Assembly: GCF_035610345.1 (NCBI RefSeq)
Contig: NZ_CP141214.1
Location: forward strand, 186,001 to 250,000
DNA: 64,000 nt
Source of the DNA: Sinorhizobium meliloti
GTDB lineage: Bacteria > Pseudomonadota > Alphaproteobacteria > Rhizobiales > Rhizobiaceae
Direction of reading: 5' to 3'
The notes under the pieces are model-generated. The model was not told the origin of the DNA, made no database searches, and was given only the letters and a program-made list of their open reading frames with translations. Positions 45,831 through 55,347 of this stretch are shown in pieces (positions within the stretch are counted from its first letter, which is position 1; the number at the start of each line of letters is the position of its first letter). The translations under genes were made by a program, and so were the position numbers.

Positions 45831-46724
45831 ATGAACAATCCCATTCCACCTCTCAACCCGCTACGGACATTCGAGGCGGCTGCCCGTCTTTCAAGCCTCA
45901 CACATGCAGCACAAGAGTTGAACGTGTCGCAGGTTGCCGTCAGCCGCCAAGTCAAGGTGCTGGAAGATTATCTGGGTGTGGTGCTCTTCAAGCGGCTACA
46001 CCGCGGTATCGAGTTGACTGAAGAGGGAAGGCAGCTCTACGAGGGTGTAACCCGCGCATTTGTCGAGATCGGCAATGCCGCGAAACGGGTTTCCCGGCGC
46101 GGCAGGCGGGATATTCTGGCCATTCAGTCCTATACGACGTTCTCGCAACGTTGGCTCATTCCGCGTTTGACGCAATTCCATGAAACGTTTCCCCGAATTG
46201 AGGTGCGCCTGAGCTCCTCCATCGCGCCGGTCGATTTCGAAACGCAGAATCTGGATGCCGCCATTCGTGCAGGAAAGGGAAACTGGCCGGATCTCCACAG
46301 TGAGAAGCTGGTGGATGTCGAGCTCATTCCTATCTGCTCGCCAGCGTTTCAGGCAATGCACAAGTTGAAGAGCCCTGATGATCTAGGCCGTGTCAGGCTG
46401 TTGCATTCCATGGCGCGCCCCACCGACTGGGCCGCCTGGCTGAAGCGTGTTGGATCAACGGTTGATCCCGGCCCAGGGGTTCGTTTTGAAAGCTCCGCGC
46501 TTGCCTATGAGGCTGCGTCTTTGGACATCGGGGTCGCTATTGCGACGAAGGTTTTCGTCAACCGGCATCTCCAGACCGGCAGCTTCGTAGCGCCTTTCAG
46601 CATGACCTGTTACAGTGGCGAGGGCTATTATCTGACCTGGCCCAAGAGCATAGCACCGTCACTGCCCCTCCAGAAATTTCTTGTTTGGATGCGTGAGCAG
46701 ATCAACGAAGAGCATCAGGTCTAG
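45831..46724 (+). CDS. LysR family regulator (GcvA-like subgroup)
   Basis: 297 residues: LysR HTH (LTHAAQELNVSQVAVSRQVKVLEDYLG) at about 22-49 and an effector domain with the GcvA-type features LNPLRTFEAAARL at the start and TWP near the end. GcvA-like LysR proteins regulate glycine, beta-lactamase or catabolic genes. Located immediately after the tctABC/CoA operon on the same strand, it is the most likely regulator of that island. Confidence 0.92.
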   Translation: MNNPIPPLNPLRTFEAAARLSSLTHAAQELNVSQVAVSRQVKVLEDYLGVVLFKRLHRGIELTEEGRQLYEGVTRAFVEIGNAAKRVSRRGRRDILAIQSYTTFSQRWLIPRLTQFHETFPRIEVRLSSSIAPVDFETQNLDAAIRAGKGNWPDLHSEKLVDVELIPICSPAFQAMHKLKSPDDLGRVRLLHSMARPTDWAAWLKRVGSTVDPGPGVRFESSALAYEAASLDIGVAIATKVFVNRHLQTGSFVAPFSMTCYSGEGYYLTWPKSIAPSLPLQKFLVWMREQINEEHQV

Positions 46725-46783
46725 AAGGTATTCGCCTGCAGTCAGTTAATCCTGCCACACGGCATAGCTCGATCGGATGGGGA

Positions 46784-47217
46784 ATGACCATGAAGGCGCG
46801 GATATCTGTCCTGACGCTTGGCGTTGCCGACTTGGAACGGTCGCTCGCGTTCGCGACGGTCTGAAGCTGCCGACGGAAGGGATCGTCGGCCGCGAATTCG
46901 AGCATGGCGCCGTGGCGTTCTTCGATCTCGCCAACGGCATGAAACTGGCAATCTGGGCGCAGGACGACCTAGCGCATGACAGCGGCTTGCCGAAGGCCCC
47001 AGCCAGCGCGACGTCGTTTTCGATCGGCCATAATATGTCCCGGCGAAGCGAAGTGGACGAGATCATGGAAGAGGCAGCCGGTGCCGGCGCGCGGATCGTA
47101 AAGCCTGCTGAAAAGACGTTCTACGGAGGATATGCCGGATATTTCACCGATCCGGACGAGCATCTGTGGGAGGTCGTGTGGAACCCGGCCAATCTGCCGC
47201 CCGAGGACCAGGGTGAT
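46784..47217 (+). pseudogene. VOC (glyoxalase/dioxygenase superfamily) protein, frameshifted
   Basis: Starts MTMKARISVLTLGVADLERSLAF in one frame and hits a TGA at 46862. The next frame continues RDGLKLPTEGIVGREF and AVAFFDLANGMKLAIW to a normal C-terminus (YFTDPDEHLWEVVWNP). Family members have F-Y-R-D-G at the junction; a loss of four bases (TAT plus one) near 46850-46856 would explain it. GATGGGGA precedes the start. Apart from this single lesion the domain is complete, so a sequencing error is possible. Confidence 0.85.
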
Positions 47218-47366
47218 TGATCGGCCGGACGACAAACCAGACCTCGCGCGCGTCCTGCGGCGGGGACTTCAACCCATCACCCCGGTCCTGCCAGCAGCAC
47301 AGCTTCGTTACCGCGTCATAAAGAACGGCACCTCGATACCCTCCTTCACTATCACCTGGCGGGAAT

Positions 47367-48209
47367 TCATTCCCCGACATGTTCGTCGATAGCAGAAATG
47401 ATCTCTTCCCAATCTCCGGGATGAATTTCATGGCCGCCACCTTCGATCTTCACGAAGTTCGCATTCGCTACCGCTCGCGCGAGTGCCTCGCCGTGCTCGA
47501 CGGGAAAGACCGGGTCGGCTGTGCCGTGCAGAACGAGAAGAGGCACTTTCATTTGGTTCAGGCGGCCGCGCCACCTCTCGCCGACCCCAAATAGGATGCT
47601 GTGGTTGGTGGCGCTGAGATAGCCTCCGGACCGGTCGAAATCCCGCTCGAGGAAGGCGCGGGTACCGGCTTCGTCGAACGGATGTGCCGTCCCCGCAGTC
47701 AAGCGCGCGTCCTCAACGAGGTACGTGACCGCGTCTGCCCGGTCCGACCAATCCGCTTCCACGGACATATGTTCCATCCAAGCCTCGCCGCTGGTCGGAA
47801 GATCGGACGTGTCCATTCCGACCGGCGAGGTGCTGATCGCCGTCAGGGAAAGCGTGCGCTTCGGAGCCTTCAGCGCGGCGACCTGTCCCACCATGCCGCC
47901 GAGCGAAAAGCCGACGATATGAACTTTCGAAATCCCGTAGCCGTCGAGCACGCGGAAAAGGTCATCGACGGCGTCGTCGAAGGTGTAGCCCGGCCGACCG
48001 GGGGGATACTTCGTCGAAAGACCGGAATCGCGCTGGTCATAACGAATGACGAAACGGCCCCGCTCGGCAAGTCGATGGCAGAACTCGTCCGACCACCACA
48101 GCATGGACGCCATCCCGCCCATGACGAGGAGCAGCGGTGGACGGGCTGGGTTGCCGAAGCTCTGCGTCGCGAGTTCGACCCCATCAGTGCGGATCACGAG
48201 CTCGCTCAT
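47367..48209 (-). CDS. Alpha/beta hydrolase
   Basis: 280 residues beginning MSELVIRTDGVELATQSFG. Oxyanion region LLLVMGGMASMLWW, nucleophile Ser in GFSLGGMVGQVAAL, Asp in HGTADPVFPVEHG and His in EGGGHEIHPGDW, a full triad. The start at 48209 overlaps the upstream GST stop by four bases; the long upstream in-frame sequence is a shadow of the GST gene. Probably an esterase, epoxide or haloalkane-type hydrolase. Substrate unknown. Confidence 0.9.
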   Translation of the reverse strand: MSELVIRTDGVELATQSFGNPARPPLLLVMGGMASMLWWSDEFCHRLAERGRFVIRYDQRDSGLSTKYPPGRPGYTFDDAVDDLFRVLDGYGISKVHIVGFSLGGMVGQVAALKAPKRTLSLTAISTSPVGMDTSDLPTSGEAWMEHMSVEADWSDRADAVTYLVEDARLTAGTAHPFDEAGTRAFLERDFDRSGGYLSATNHSILFGVGERWRGRLNQMKVPLLVLHGTADPVFPVEHGEALARAVANANFVKIEGGGHEIHPGDWEEIISAIDEHVGE

Positions 48210-48787
48210 GCGAGGCCCTCCCGGCGCAGCGCCGTCTGAACCGCGGGCCGCTGTTCCATCCGTGCGATGTAATCGCCAAACGGCTCGGGCAGAGGGAACC
48301 CGAGTTGCGCCGCACCCCATGCCAATTGGAAGAGATAGGCGTCCGCGACCGTAAAGGTCTCTCCGAAAAGGTGGCCCCGGTCCAAGCGACCCGCGATGAA
48401 TCCGAACCAGTGCAATATTTCGCGGCCGGTCGCCTCCCTGACATCTGCCGGAAGCGCCAAGTAGACGGGAAAGCGCTTGTGAATCTCGGTCGCGATGAAG
48501 CTCAACATTTCGAGCAGGCGGTATCGGCCCAAATGGCCAACAGGGGCGAGCTCCGGTGCGCGATCGGCAATCCATGCCAGGATCGCGACATTCTCCGTCA
48601 GCAGCTCACCGTCGTCGAACATAAGGGCAGGCACGTAGCCCGTAGGATTGATGTCCGTGTAACGGCCGCCGCCTTCGATCTGTTTGCTCTCGAGGTCGAC
48701 CTTGACCAGGTCGAAATGAATTCGAGCCTCCAGCATCGCGATATGATCGGCCAAGCTGGTGAAACCAGGTGCTGAGTAGAGCTTCAT
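48206..48787 (-). CDS. Glutathione S-transferase family protein
   Basis: 193 residues from ATG 48787 with GGAGGAG upstream. Thioredoxin-like N-terminal domain (KLYSAPGFTSLADHIAMLEA) with the cis-Pro in TGYVPALMFDDGELLTENVAIL, and a helical C-terminal domain with TVADAYLF. Ser/Cys-type bacterial GST of the beta-like class. Operon partner of the overlapping alpha/beta hydrolase, so the two may handle the same electrophilic compound. Confidence 0.92.
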   Translation of the reverse strand: MKLYSAPGFTSLADHIAMLEARIHFDLVKVDLESKQIEGGGRYTDINPTGYVPALMFDDGELLTENVAILAWIADRAPELAPVGHLGRYRLLEMLSFIATEIHKRFPVYLALPADVREATGREILHWFGFIAGRLDRGHLFGETFTVADAYLFQLAWGAAQLGFPLPEPFGDYIARMEQRPAVQTALRREGLA

Positions 48788-49493
48788 CGTTCCAACTCCT
48801 CCGCAAATGATTGTAATTTGCAACTGGTTGCAGTTTAGGTAGACTGCTTCGAAAATGCAAGCGGTTTTAGGGCGAGGAGGAATGGGTTCCCTCCTATGCC
48901 CGCAGCATCAATATCGGCCGCATGATTGCCAAGACGATCGAGATTTACGATTTCGCTCGATGAGAAGGTGGGTTTGCTGTGACCGGAGAGGCCGTGCAGC
49001 ACCAGGGCGAGCCGTTGCGGCTTGAGGCGCCCGCCCATGTAACATGGAGCGAGAGCGGCGATCATGCCTACTTGGTGGCGCTGGAGCGCGCGGCAAACGA
49101 CCATGACCGTTCGGCGTGATGGTGATTCTGCGCGAGCAGGGCAGGTTCGTCCGTATCGATAGGGAGTCTCCACGGATCGTGCAGGATGGCTCCCCGCGCG
49201 TGGGCTCAACGACGCCGGCTGTGGGATCAAGACGCGACGTCGCGGGCCGCGTGCGGGCAAAGCAGACCCACGTATCACCGCAACTACGCGCTGGTCAGTC
49301 AGGCACTAGGTTGATCTCGGTTAAAAACTGCATGGACTCGCTTGTCAGACTCGACGGTGCGATCTGCCTCATCCACTCACCGTCCTATCGCGGCCATCGG
49401 CGGGCGGGTGCTGAAACGGCCAAGGACGCAAATGTCACCGCGACTGCACGGGCAGGACAGCATCTCACTCTACATCGCGAACGCCAACTGCCT
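48788..49493. other. 706-base stretch without a convincing gene
   Basis: Frames on both strands are short and lack family resemblance or ribosome-binding sites; the longest minus-strand frame (48835-49278) has a composition unlike a folded protein. The AT-rich part near 48800-48850 is the likely GST promoter. Probably decayed DNA between two gene groups. Confidence 0.4.
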
Positions 49494-50021
49494 TTATAGC
49501 GCTTGATACATAATGAAGGCGTCAACGTAACCATGCGTCGGGTGCCTGAACGCGCCGGGCAATGTGCCCACGACTTCAAAACCCATTTTCTGCCATAGCG
49601 AAATGGCCCGCAGGTTGGTGCTCACGACGAAGTTGAACTGCATCGCCCGATACCCGTGGGCGCGGGCGGTTGTCATTGAGTGTTCGCACAAACTACGTGC
49701 GACGCCTTTACCGGTCGCATTAGGTGCTGTGACGTATCCACAGTTGCAAACATGCTGACCACCGCCCGCCTGATTGGAACGCATGTAATAGGTGCCGAGG
49801 ATGGCGCCCGCTTGCTCGGCAACGAAGACTTCCTTGTCTGCTCCCATCCAGTACGCGAGAGCCTCTGCCCGGCTCAGGTTGGGATCAAGCGCATAGGTTT
49901 CTCCCGCTCGGATTATGGGTTCAATAATTGACCAGACGGCGGGAGCGTCTGCGGATGAGGCGGGGCGAATATACATGGCGGCATCATTAGCCTTGGCGGA
50001 AGGCGCTGAGAAGCGGGTCAT
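49494..50021 (-). CDS. GNAT family N-acetyltransferase
   Basis: 175 residues. Acetyl-CoA loop in CGYVTAPNATGKGVARSLCE and later NLRAISLWQKMGFEVVGTLPGAFRHP, matching the subgroup of GNAT enzymes annotated as phosphinothricin-like acetyltransferases. ATG 50021 is preceded by AAAGGAT; the ATG at 49976 is an internal alternative nearer the fold. Substrate unknown. Confidence 0.88.
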   Translation of the reverse strand: MTRFSAPSAKANDAAMYIRPASSADAPAVWSIIEPIIRAGETYALDPNLSRAEALAYWMGADKEVFVAEQAGAILGTYYMRSNQAGGGQHVCNCGYVTAPNATGKGVARSLCEHSMTTARAHGYRAMQFNFVVSTNLRAISLWQKMGFEVVGTLPGAFRHPTHGYVDAFIMYQAL

Positions 50022-50329
50022 GGTGTTTTATCCTTTGCGCACTGGTAAATGGCGGCTCCGCCTCGGCGCTTCGAGGTTGCATCACCCTCCACGCGAAATC
50101 GAAAGAGCCAACCTGACCTTTCGTCCCGAGTTTGTGCTGATGGGCCGAGGAATCCGGCCGGTACGCGGCCGAGGCTCTGCGGCTTGAGCGTCATCCGCAC
50201 CGTCATGGCATCGACCAGCATCTTGTCCCAGCCGGAGAGGAAGCACCCGAGATGGTGCTTGCTCCGCGTCGAACCGGCGGCGCCGGCATCCACAGCGTCG
50301 CCTCGGCGGTTATGGGCGCGGAGCGCTGG
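50022..50329. other. 308-base stretch without a gene
   Basis: No frame here has family support. It separates two minus-strand genes, and nothing resembling a terminator with a U-run was seen. Confidence 0.4.
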
Positions 50330-51046
50330 TCAGCGTTGATCAAGCAATTTGATCTGGAGATCTTCCCAGTGCTCCTGGAACGCCTCCCGCGCCGTATCGT
50401 AGTGGCGGCTTTTCAAGCTGTTGATGAGCCGCTCGTGTTCTTCCGCCATTTCTTCGGCAGTAGCGTAGAAATCCTGCCGCTGTGCGAGGAGAAGCTCGAT
50501 CTCGCCCTCTAGGTCTGAATAGGTTCGCTTCAGCCGAGCGCTGCCACTAGCGGCGATAATCGCGCGGTGGAAGTCACGGTCCGCGCCAACCAACAGGGAT
50601 CTGTCGGTGGATAGAGTCGACCTGTGCATAACCTCGACCGCCTCCAGCGCCTTAGATGGGATGACGCCGGTCATCACGATCAGACGAATGGCCTCGCCTT
50701 CGATGGCGCCGCGCACGCGTGTGATATCAACGATATCGTCGGGCCCGAATTCAGGCACCACAAAGCCTCTGTTCGGTATCTGCCGCAGCAGGCCCTGCGT
50801 GACGAGCACCTGGGCTGCTGTACGGAATGTGTGCCGCGAGGTCGAATGCTCCTCGCACATCTTCACGTCGCGAAGGAACTCGCCCGGATGGAAATCTCCC
50901 GACAAGATGCGCCGTCGCAAGGCGTGTGTCAGGGTTTCCACCGCGCTAGCCGGCATGGGCTCGACTTTCATCTCAAGATCTTCGGCTTGATTCGTGGCGT
51001 GCAGCGTCGGCATGGCTGTGGCTCTGCTCGTTGATTTTGTTTTCAT
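50330..51046 (-). CDS. GntR family transcriptional regulator (FCD type)
   Basis: About 238 residues: winged HTH (LRRRILSGDFHPGEFLRDVKMCEEHSTSRHTFRTA) in the first half and a helical FCD domain with the metal-site pattern D-x-x-x-H (ADRDFHRAII) and E-H-E-R-L. The start is uncertain among ATGs at 51046, 51013 and 50971. It is third in the unit after the kinase and aminotransferase genes and is their likely repressor. Confidence 0.87.
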   Translation of the reverse strand: MKTKSTSRATAMPTLHATNQAEDLEMKVEPMPASAVETLTHALRRRILSGDFHPGEFLRDVKMCEEHSTSRHTFRTAAQVLVTQGLLRQIPNRGFVVPEFGPDDIVDITRVRGAIEGEAIRLIVMTGVIPSKALEAVEVMHRSTLSTDRSLLVGADRDFHRAIIAASGSARLKRTYSDLEGEIELLLAQRQDFYATAEEMAEEHERLINSLKSRHYDTAREAFQEHWEDLQIKLLDQR

Positions 51047-51102
51047 ACCTACGCCACATGCGGCGGCATAGGGCAAGGGAGATGATCTTGTGCGCCCGGG
51101 TC

Positions 51103-52473
51103 CTAGATCTGGACGGACCGAAGCGCCTCGTCGACACCCTCGAGCAGACGCGCCGCATTGGCCGATGTGAAGATGAGCGGGGGCCTGATCTTGAGGATAT
51201 GCGCGTCCGCTCCCGTCGCGGAAATGAGGATGCGCCGGTCGCGCAATGCATTGACGGCAGCAAGCGCACGGTCCATGTCCGGCGTTTTCCGGTCTCTATC
51301 CCTGACGAGTTCGACGGCGAAATAGAGGCCGGCCCCGCGAACATCGCCGACGAATTCATATTTCTTCTGCAGGTCCCGCAGGCCGTCGAGGATTTCGCGG
51401 CCGACCTTGGCGGCGTTGTCCAACAGGCCCTCTTCGAGGATCGTGTCGAGCACGGCCCTTGCAGCGGCGATAGCGACGGAGTTGCCGCCAAACGTGTTGA
51501 AGTAGCGCATGCTGGAACCGAATTCGGCGATTAGTTCGGGCCGCAGGACTACGCCGGCAACGGGATAGCCGTTGCCCATGGGCTTGCCCATTGTCACGAT
51601 GTCCGGATCGACCATGTGACGGGAGTGGCCCCAAAAATGGGTGCCGGTCCGCCCGAATCCGGACTGCACCTCGTCGGCGATGAACAGGCCGCCTGCCTTA
51701 CGCACCACTTCCGCCACCGGCGCCAAGACGTCCGTCGGATCGACATAGAGACCATCGGAGGAGAAGACGGAGTCGGCGATGAAGGCCGCTAGGCCGCCGC
51801 CATGCCGCTCGATGTCCGCGATCTGCCGTGCGACGTCCTCCGCCATCCGCCGGCCGATTTCCTCGACGGGTAGGCGGTAGGAATCGGGCGCGGCGACCGT
51901 GCGGACATAGGGATCCAGAGCCGACTTCTTGCCGAGCGACGGCGAGATTGCCGCTATCGCGCCGCTGTTGCCGTGATAGGCTTCGGCCGTGACGATGACG
52001 CCGGTCTTGCGTGTGTAGTAACGCGCGATACGCAAGGCGAGATCGTTGGCTTCCGAGCCGGTGCATGTGAACATCGCGCATCCGGTTCGGCCGAGTTCGC
52101 CACCGAACGTATTGATCAGGGCTTCGGCATAGTCCAGCAGGGGCTCCTGCATGTAACGCGTGTGGGTACAGAGTACCTCGAGCTGCTTCTGGATCGCCTC
52201 GATGACGCGTGGATGAGAGTGACCCAGCGATACCACGTTGTTATAGGCGTCGAGATATTCGTCACCGTGCCTGTCATAGAGGAAGACGCCCTTGGCACGG
52301 GAGATCTCAACCGGCGACTTGTAGAAGAGCCGATAAGCGGGCCCGAGCAGCCTTTGCCGCCTGGCGATATGCGCCAAATTTTCGCTTGTGAGATGAGACG
52401 TGTCCTGGGGGTTGAAGCCATTTGGCATGTCGCCACGGAAGCCCTTGGGCAGGGTAGTCGATTGCTGGGACAT
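51103..52473 (-). CDS. Class III aminotransferase-fold PLP enzyme (possible phospho-lyase)
   Basis: 456 residues from ATG 52473 with AGGAA upstream. PLP residues are Asp268 (IADEVQSGFGRTG) and Lys297 (VTMGKPMGNGYP); the GSEAND motif is at 139-144. Class III transaminases include AGXT2L-type enzymes that are O-phospho-lyases for phosphoethanolamine or phosphohydroxylysine. The gene directly upstream encodes an APH-fold kinase, the partner expected for such a lyase. The two starts and stops are nine bases apart. Ordinary transamination remains possible. Confidence 0.9.
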   Translation of the reverse strand: MSQQSTTLPKGFRGDMPNGFNPQDTSHLTSENLAHIARRQRLLGPAYRLFYKSPVEISRAKGVFLYDRHGDEYLDAYNNVVSLGHSHPRVIEAIQKQLEVLCTHTRYMQEPLLDYAEALINTFGGELGRTGCAMFTCTGSEANDLALRIARYYTRKTGVIVTAEAYHGNSGAIAAISPSLGKKSALDPYVRTVAAPDSYRLPVEEIGRRMAEDVARQIADIERHGGGLAAFIADSVFSSDGLYVDPTDVLAPVAEVVRKAGGLFIADEVQSGFGRTGTHFWGHSRHMVDPDIVTMGKPMGNGYPVAGVVLRPELIAEFGSSMRYFNTFGGNSVAIAAARAVLDTILEEGLLDNAAKVGREILDGLRDLQKKYEFVGDVRGAGLYFAVELVRDRDRKTPDMDRALAAVNALRDRRILISATGADAHILKIRPPLIFTSANAARLLEGVDEALRSVQI

Positions 52474-52481
52474 CACGGTTC

Positions 52482-53546
52482 CTATCGTGTCAGAAGATCG
52501 GAAATCTGTGCGGTCGAAATCGAGTGGAACCACTCGAGGTGGGCCCAGCCGGCTTCGGTATGGCGCAGGATATAGCGGCTATTCTCCGGGAAGATTTCGG
52601 CGCGCCAGCACGTCAACAGCGCACGGACCGCAAGACGGCCCATCGACAGGAAGGGAATGAGCCGGAGTTCCTCGTCCGTCAGTTCGGCGTGGCGGAGATA
52701 GCCGCGCAGAACGTCGCGCGGTTCGTCGAACAGGTCACGCCGGTTCCCATGGTCGAACGTTTTTGGCATTTGATTCATCAACGCCGTGGAGACATCAACG
52801 GCGACAGCGGTACGGACCGCATCGCCGAAGTCGATGACGCCGGTCAGGAACTGCGGGCTGGCGTGATTGACGACTAGGTTCGACGTATTGAAGTCGTTGT
52901 GGAGCACCTGCCGCCGGCACAGGTCGAGGCTCGGCTTGACTTCGGCAAACCGCTCGAGCGCGCGGACGGTCCAGGCCCGCTTGCCGCCCCTGGGGATGAA
53001 ACTCAACAGATCGGCGAGATCCAGCAGATGGGTGACGTCCCATGCCAGCGCCCGGCCGTCTGCGGGATGCGAGAAATCGGCCATGGAATGACGCAGCTTT
53101 GCCAGGATTTCACCGATCCGCTCGCGCTGTGGGGCTGTGGCAGATGTCCGGTCGAGCGGCGTACCGGGGAGAAAGGTGATGAGCCGCACCACCCGCCGCT
53201 CGCCGGCCCTGGTGGTGACGCTGGGCAAATCCACACCGTCGGCGTCGCGAACTGCACGGGGGACGGGTAGATCTGGCGCCCGCTGCTCGAGATGACGCAG
53301 CAGGGCGACCTGAAAATCGAGCTCCTCCATCCGCTCGGAAGGATGAGCGATCTTCAGCACAAACTTCCCCCGGGCCGCGCAGTTGAGGAGGAACGTGTCG
53401 TCTTTCTCGGTTTCAAAGCGCGTGGCCGAGCCTCGCGCGCCATATAGCCGTTCGGCGATTTCTTCGGCTTCCGCAGCGCCCACGGGGTGGCACACCTCGG
53501 AAAGCTCAGGGACGCGGGCTGGCCCGCACTGATGCTTGTGACCCAT
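52482..53546 (-). CDS. APH-fold small-molecule kinase (hydroxylysine-kinase-like)
   Basis: 354 residues of the aminoglycoside phosphotransferase/choline kinase fold. Nucleotide Lys65 (KFVLKIAH), catalytic loop LHNDFNTSNL with Asp218, and metal Asp239 (VIDFGD). In animals a kinase of this kind (HYKK/AGPHD1) phosphorylates hydroxylysine and a class III PLP enzyme removes the phosphate. The pairing here, in one operon with GntR, suggests a bacterial equivalent acting on an amino alcohol. Antibiotic resistance is unlikely given the context. Confidence 0.85.
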   Translation of the reverse strand: MGHKHQCGPARVPELSEVCHPVGAAEAEEIAERLYGARGSATRFETEKDDTFLLNCAARGKFVLKIAHPSERMEELDFQVALLRHLEQRAPDLPVPRAVRDADGVDLPSVTTRAGERRVVRLITFLPGTPLDRTSATAPQRERIGEILAKLRHSMADFSHPADGRALAWDVTHLLDLADLLSFIPRGGKRAWTVRALERFAEVKPSLDLCRRQVLHNDFNTSNLVVNHASPQFLTGVIDFGDAVRTAVAVDVSTALMNQMPKTFDHGNRRDLFDEPRDVLRGYLRHAELTDEELRLIPFLSMGRLAVRALLTCWRAEIFPENSRYILRHTEAGWAHLEWFHSISTAQISDLLTR

Positions 53547-54089
53547 CTTTAACTCATTCAGATCTTGCCTCGGGAATGGGCAGCTCGAGGCCTTAGTATC
53601 TCACTTTCCGATTTTTGTACAACAATTTATTTTTTGATTGAAATTTCTTGCCGTTTGAATGGACTTTCTCTGCCCAAGGACGATTAACGAATGCGCGAGA
53701 TTTTCTGGTGACTGCGTACACGAAACGAGCGAATACCAGCGATTTGCGTCGCATCACCGCGCAATTTGTGTTGTGTGAATAACGACGCACTCAAGCTGCC
53801 GGAAAGCAGCAGGGCGATCGGTCTGGAAAAATTGTTGGACAATTTAGTTGCCATTGCCACAAAGTTATGCCAATGTCCTCCCCACTGGCCGGAGTGCAGC
53901 AAGCAAGTTGGAGTGCTCCGCTGGGTGGAATTGGCCCGATACCAAAAGAGGCGAAGGCAATGAAACTGATCAGATACGCTGCCGCATTGCGGTCTATCGG
54001 CACCGCGACTCTTTAGACGAGGCGGCATGCCCAGCAACCTGACCTTGTATAGGCACACTGTGCCGTGAAAATTGGAAGGAATACACGCC
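53547..54089. other. 543-base promoter and spacer region
   Basis: The first part, 53590-53680, is AT-rich and contains the palindrome at 53615. No protein with family support was found; short frames (for example 53766-53963) look random. Probably holds the divergent promoters of the kinase operon and the HAD gene. Confidence 0.4.
53615..53622. promoter_or_regulatory. TTGTACAA palindrome, GntR-site candidate
   Basis: An eight-base perfect palindrome in an AT-rich stretch about 70 bases upstream of the kinase operon start. FCD-type GntR regulators often bind similar short AT-flanked dyads. Weak evidence since the site is short. Confidence 0.3.
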
Positions 54090-54779
54090 ATGACTCGATT
54101 TCGACCGAAGTACGTCACCTTCGACTGCTACGGCACACTCACCAATTTCGATATGGCCGGCGCTGCGCGACGCGTCTACGCCGAGCGCCTCTCCCCAGAA
54201 GCGATGGCCGGCTTTGTCGAGGCTTTTAGAGGCTATCGCCTTGACGAGGTGTTAGGGCCATGGAAACCTTTCCTCGAAGTGGTGCACAATTCCATCGAAC
54301 GCACTTGCAAACGCATCGGTATCCCGTTCAAACCCGAAGACGCGCAACGCGTGTATGACGAAGTGCCAACCTGGGGTCCGCACCCGGACGTCCCGGCTGG
54401 CCTGTCCAGGGTGGCCGAGGAAATTCCGCTGGTCATCCTGTCGAACTCCATGAACAGCCTGATCATGTCGAACGTGGAAAAGCTGGGCGCGCCCATCCAT
54501 ATGGTCATCACGGCGGAAGAAGTCGGGGCATACAAACCTCTGATGAAGGGCTTCGAATACATGCTCGACAAGCTCGGCTGCGGGCCCGAAGACATTACTC
54601 ATGTGTCCTCATCCTTCCGTTACGACCTGATGACCGCCTATGACCTGGGCATCAAGAGCAAGGTCTGGGTCAACCGCGGCCATGAGCCAGCCAATCCCTA
54701 TTACGAATATACCGAGATCGAGGATATGGGCGGGTTAGCCGCCGCCGTTGGCCTGGAGCCCGCACTCAAGCGCGCCTGA
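54090..54779 (+). CDS. HAD hydrolase, type II haloacid dehalogenase-like
   Basis: 229 residues from an ATG with GGAAGGAA upstream. Nucleophile Asp12 in VTFDCYGTL, a Ser/Asn motif ILSNSMN, Lys in AYKPLMKGF and the C-terminal acidic motif SSSFRYDLMTAYDLGI. It matches L-2-haloacid dehalogenase-type HAD proteins in arrangement, but no halogen specificity can be read. Because a kinase/PLP-enzyme operon lies divergently beside it, a role in handling a phosphorylated intermediate is also possible. Confidence 0.88.
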   Translation: MTRFRPKYVTFDCYGTLTNFDMAGAARRVYAERLSPEAMAGFVEAFRGYRLDEVLGPWKPFLEVVHNSIERTCKRIGIPFKPEDAQRVYDEVPTWGPHPDVPAGLSRVAEEIPLVILSNSMNSLIMSNVEKLGAPIHMVITAEEVGAYKPLMKGFEYMLDKLGCGPEDITHVSSSFRYDLMTAYDLGIKSKVWVNRGHEPANPYYEYTEIEDMGGLAAAVGLEPALKRA

Positions 54780-55347
54780 AAAAATAACGCTCAGGCACTG
54801 TTGCTACGATGAGACCGGGGCGGTTCATTCGCCCCTTCTCTTTATCGTTCGAAGGGGAGCAAAGCACGGCCTTTCCGGGTACCCCTTCCGCACGAGTGAC
54901 CTGCTGGCGTTAGAGGATGGTGTGATCCGAACGTGACGCAACGGCACGTCGCTCTCGGGACGCGTTCGTTGCACGGCCGCTATCGAGTCCGCTTCGAATA
55001 ACAGGGGCTGTTCCTCAACGACCGGGGCGTACAGCGGTCGTCCGCGAAGGGTGCGGGAATGACTGGACCGGGTGGCAAGCGGTCGCTCGCAGCGATTAGC
55101 ATGAAGGGGCGGGATGCGAGACGAGCCGCCGTTCAGCGTGACCTGCTTCATTTCGGATCTGCGAGGATCCTTGGGGCGACGGCAAAGATCAGAGATTTTG
55201 CCAAGGTGGAATCCTGGGAACCTATGACTGCAGAAGGAAGCGAGCGGGCGCTAAACCAAAGTTTTTCCAGGCCCGGACGCACCTCTTAGAACGCGATGTC
55301 GATGCCCGTTTGCTCGAGAAACCGGCAGGAAAATTGCCACTGTCCAG
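54780..55347. other. 568-base stretch without a convincing gene
   Basis: A minus-strand frame (54825-55151) and a plus-strand frame (55059-55289) overlap each other and neither resembles a known family. No terminator with a U-run and no clear regulatory dyad were seen. Confidence 0.4.

Noticed and set aside
54825..55151. Minus-strand 108-codon frame
   Set aside because: Arg/Ser/Pro-rich composition typical of non-coding high-GC frames, and another frame overlaps it on the plus strand.
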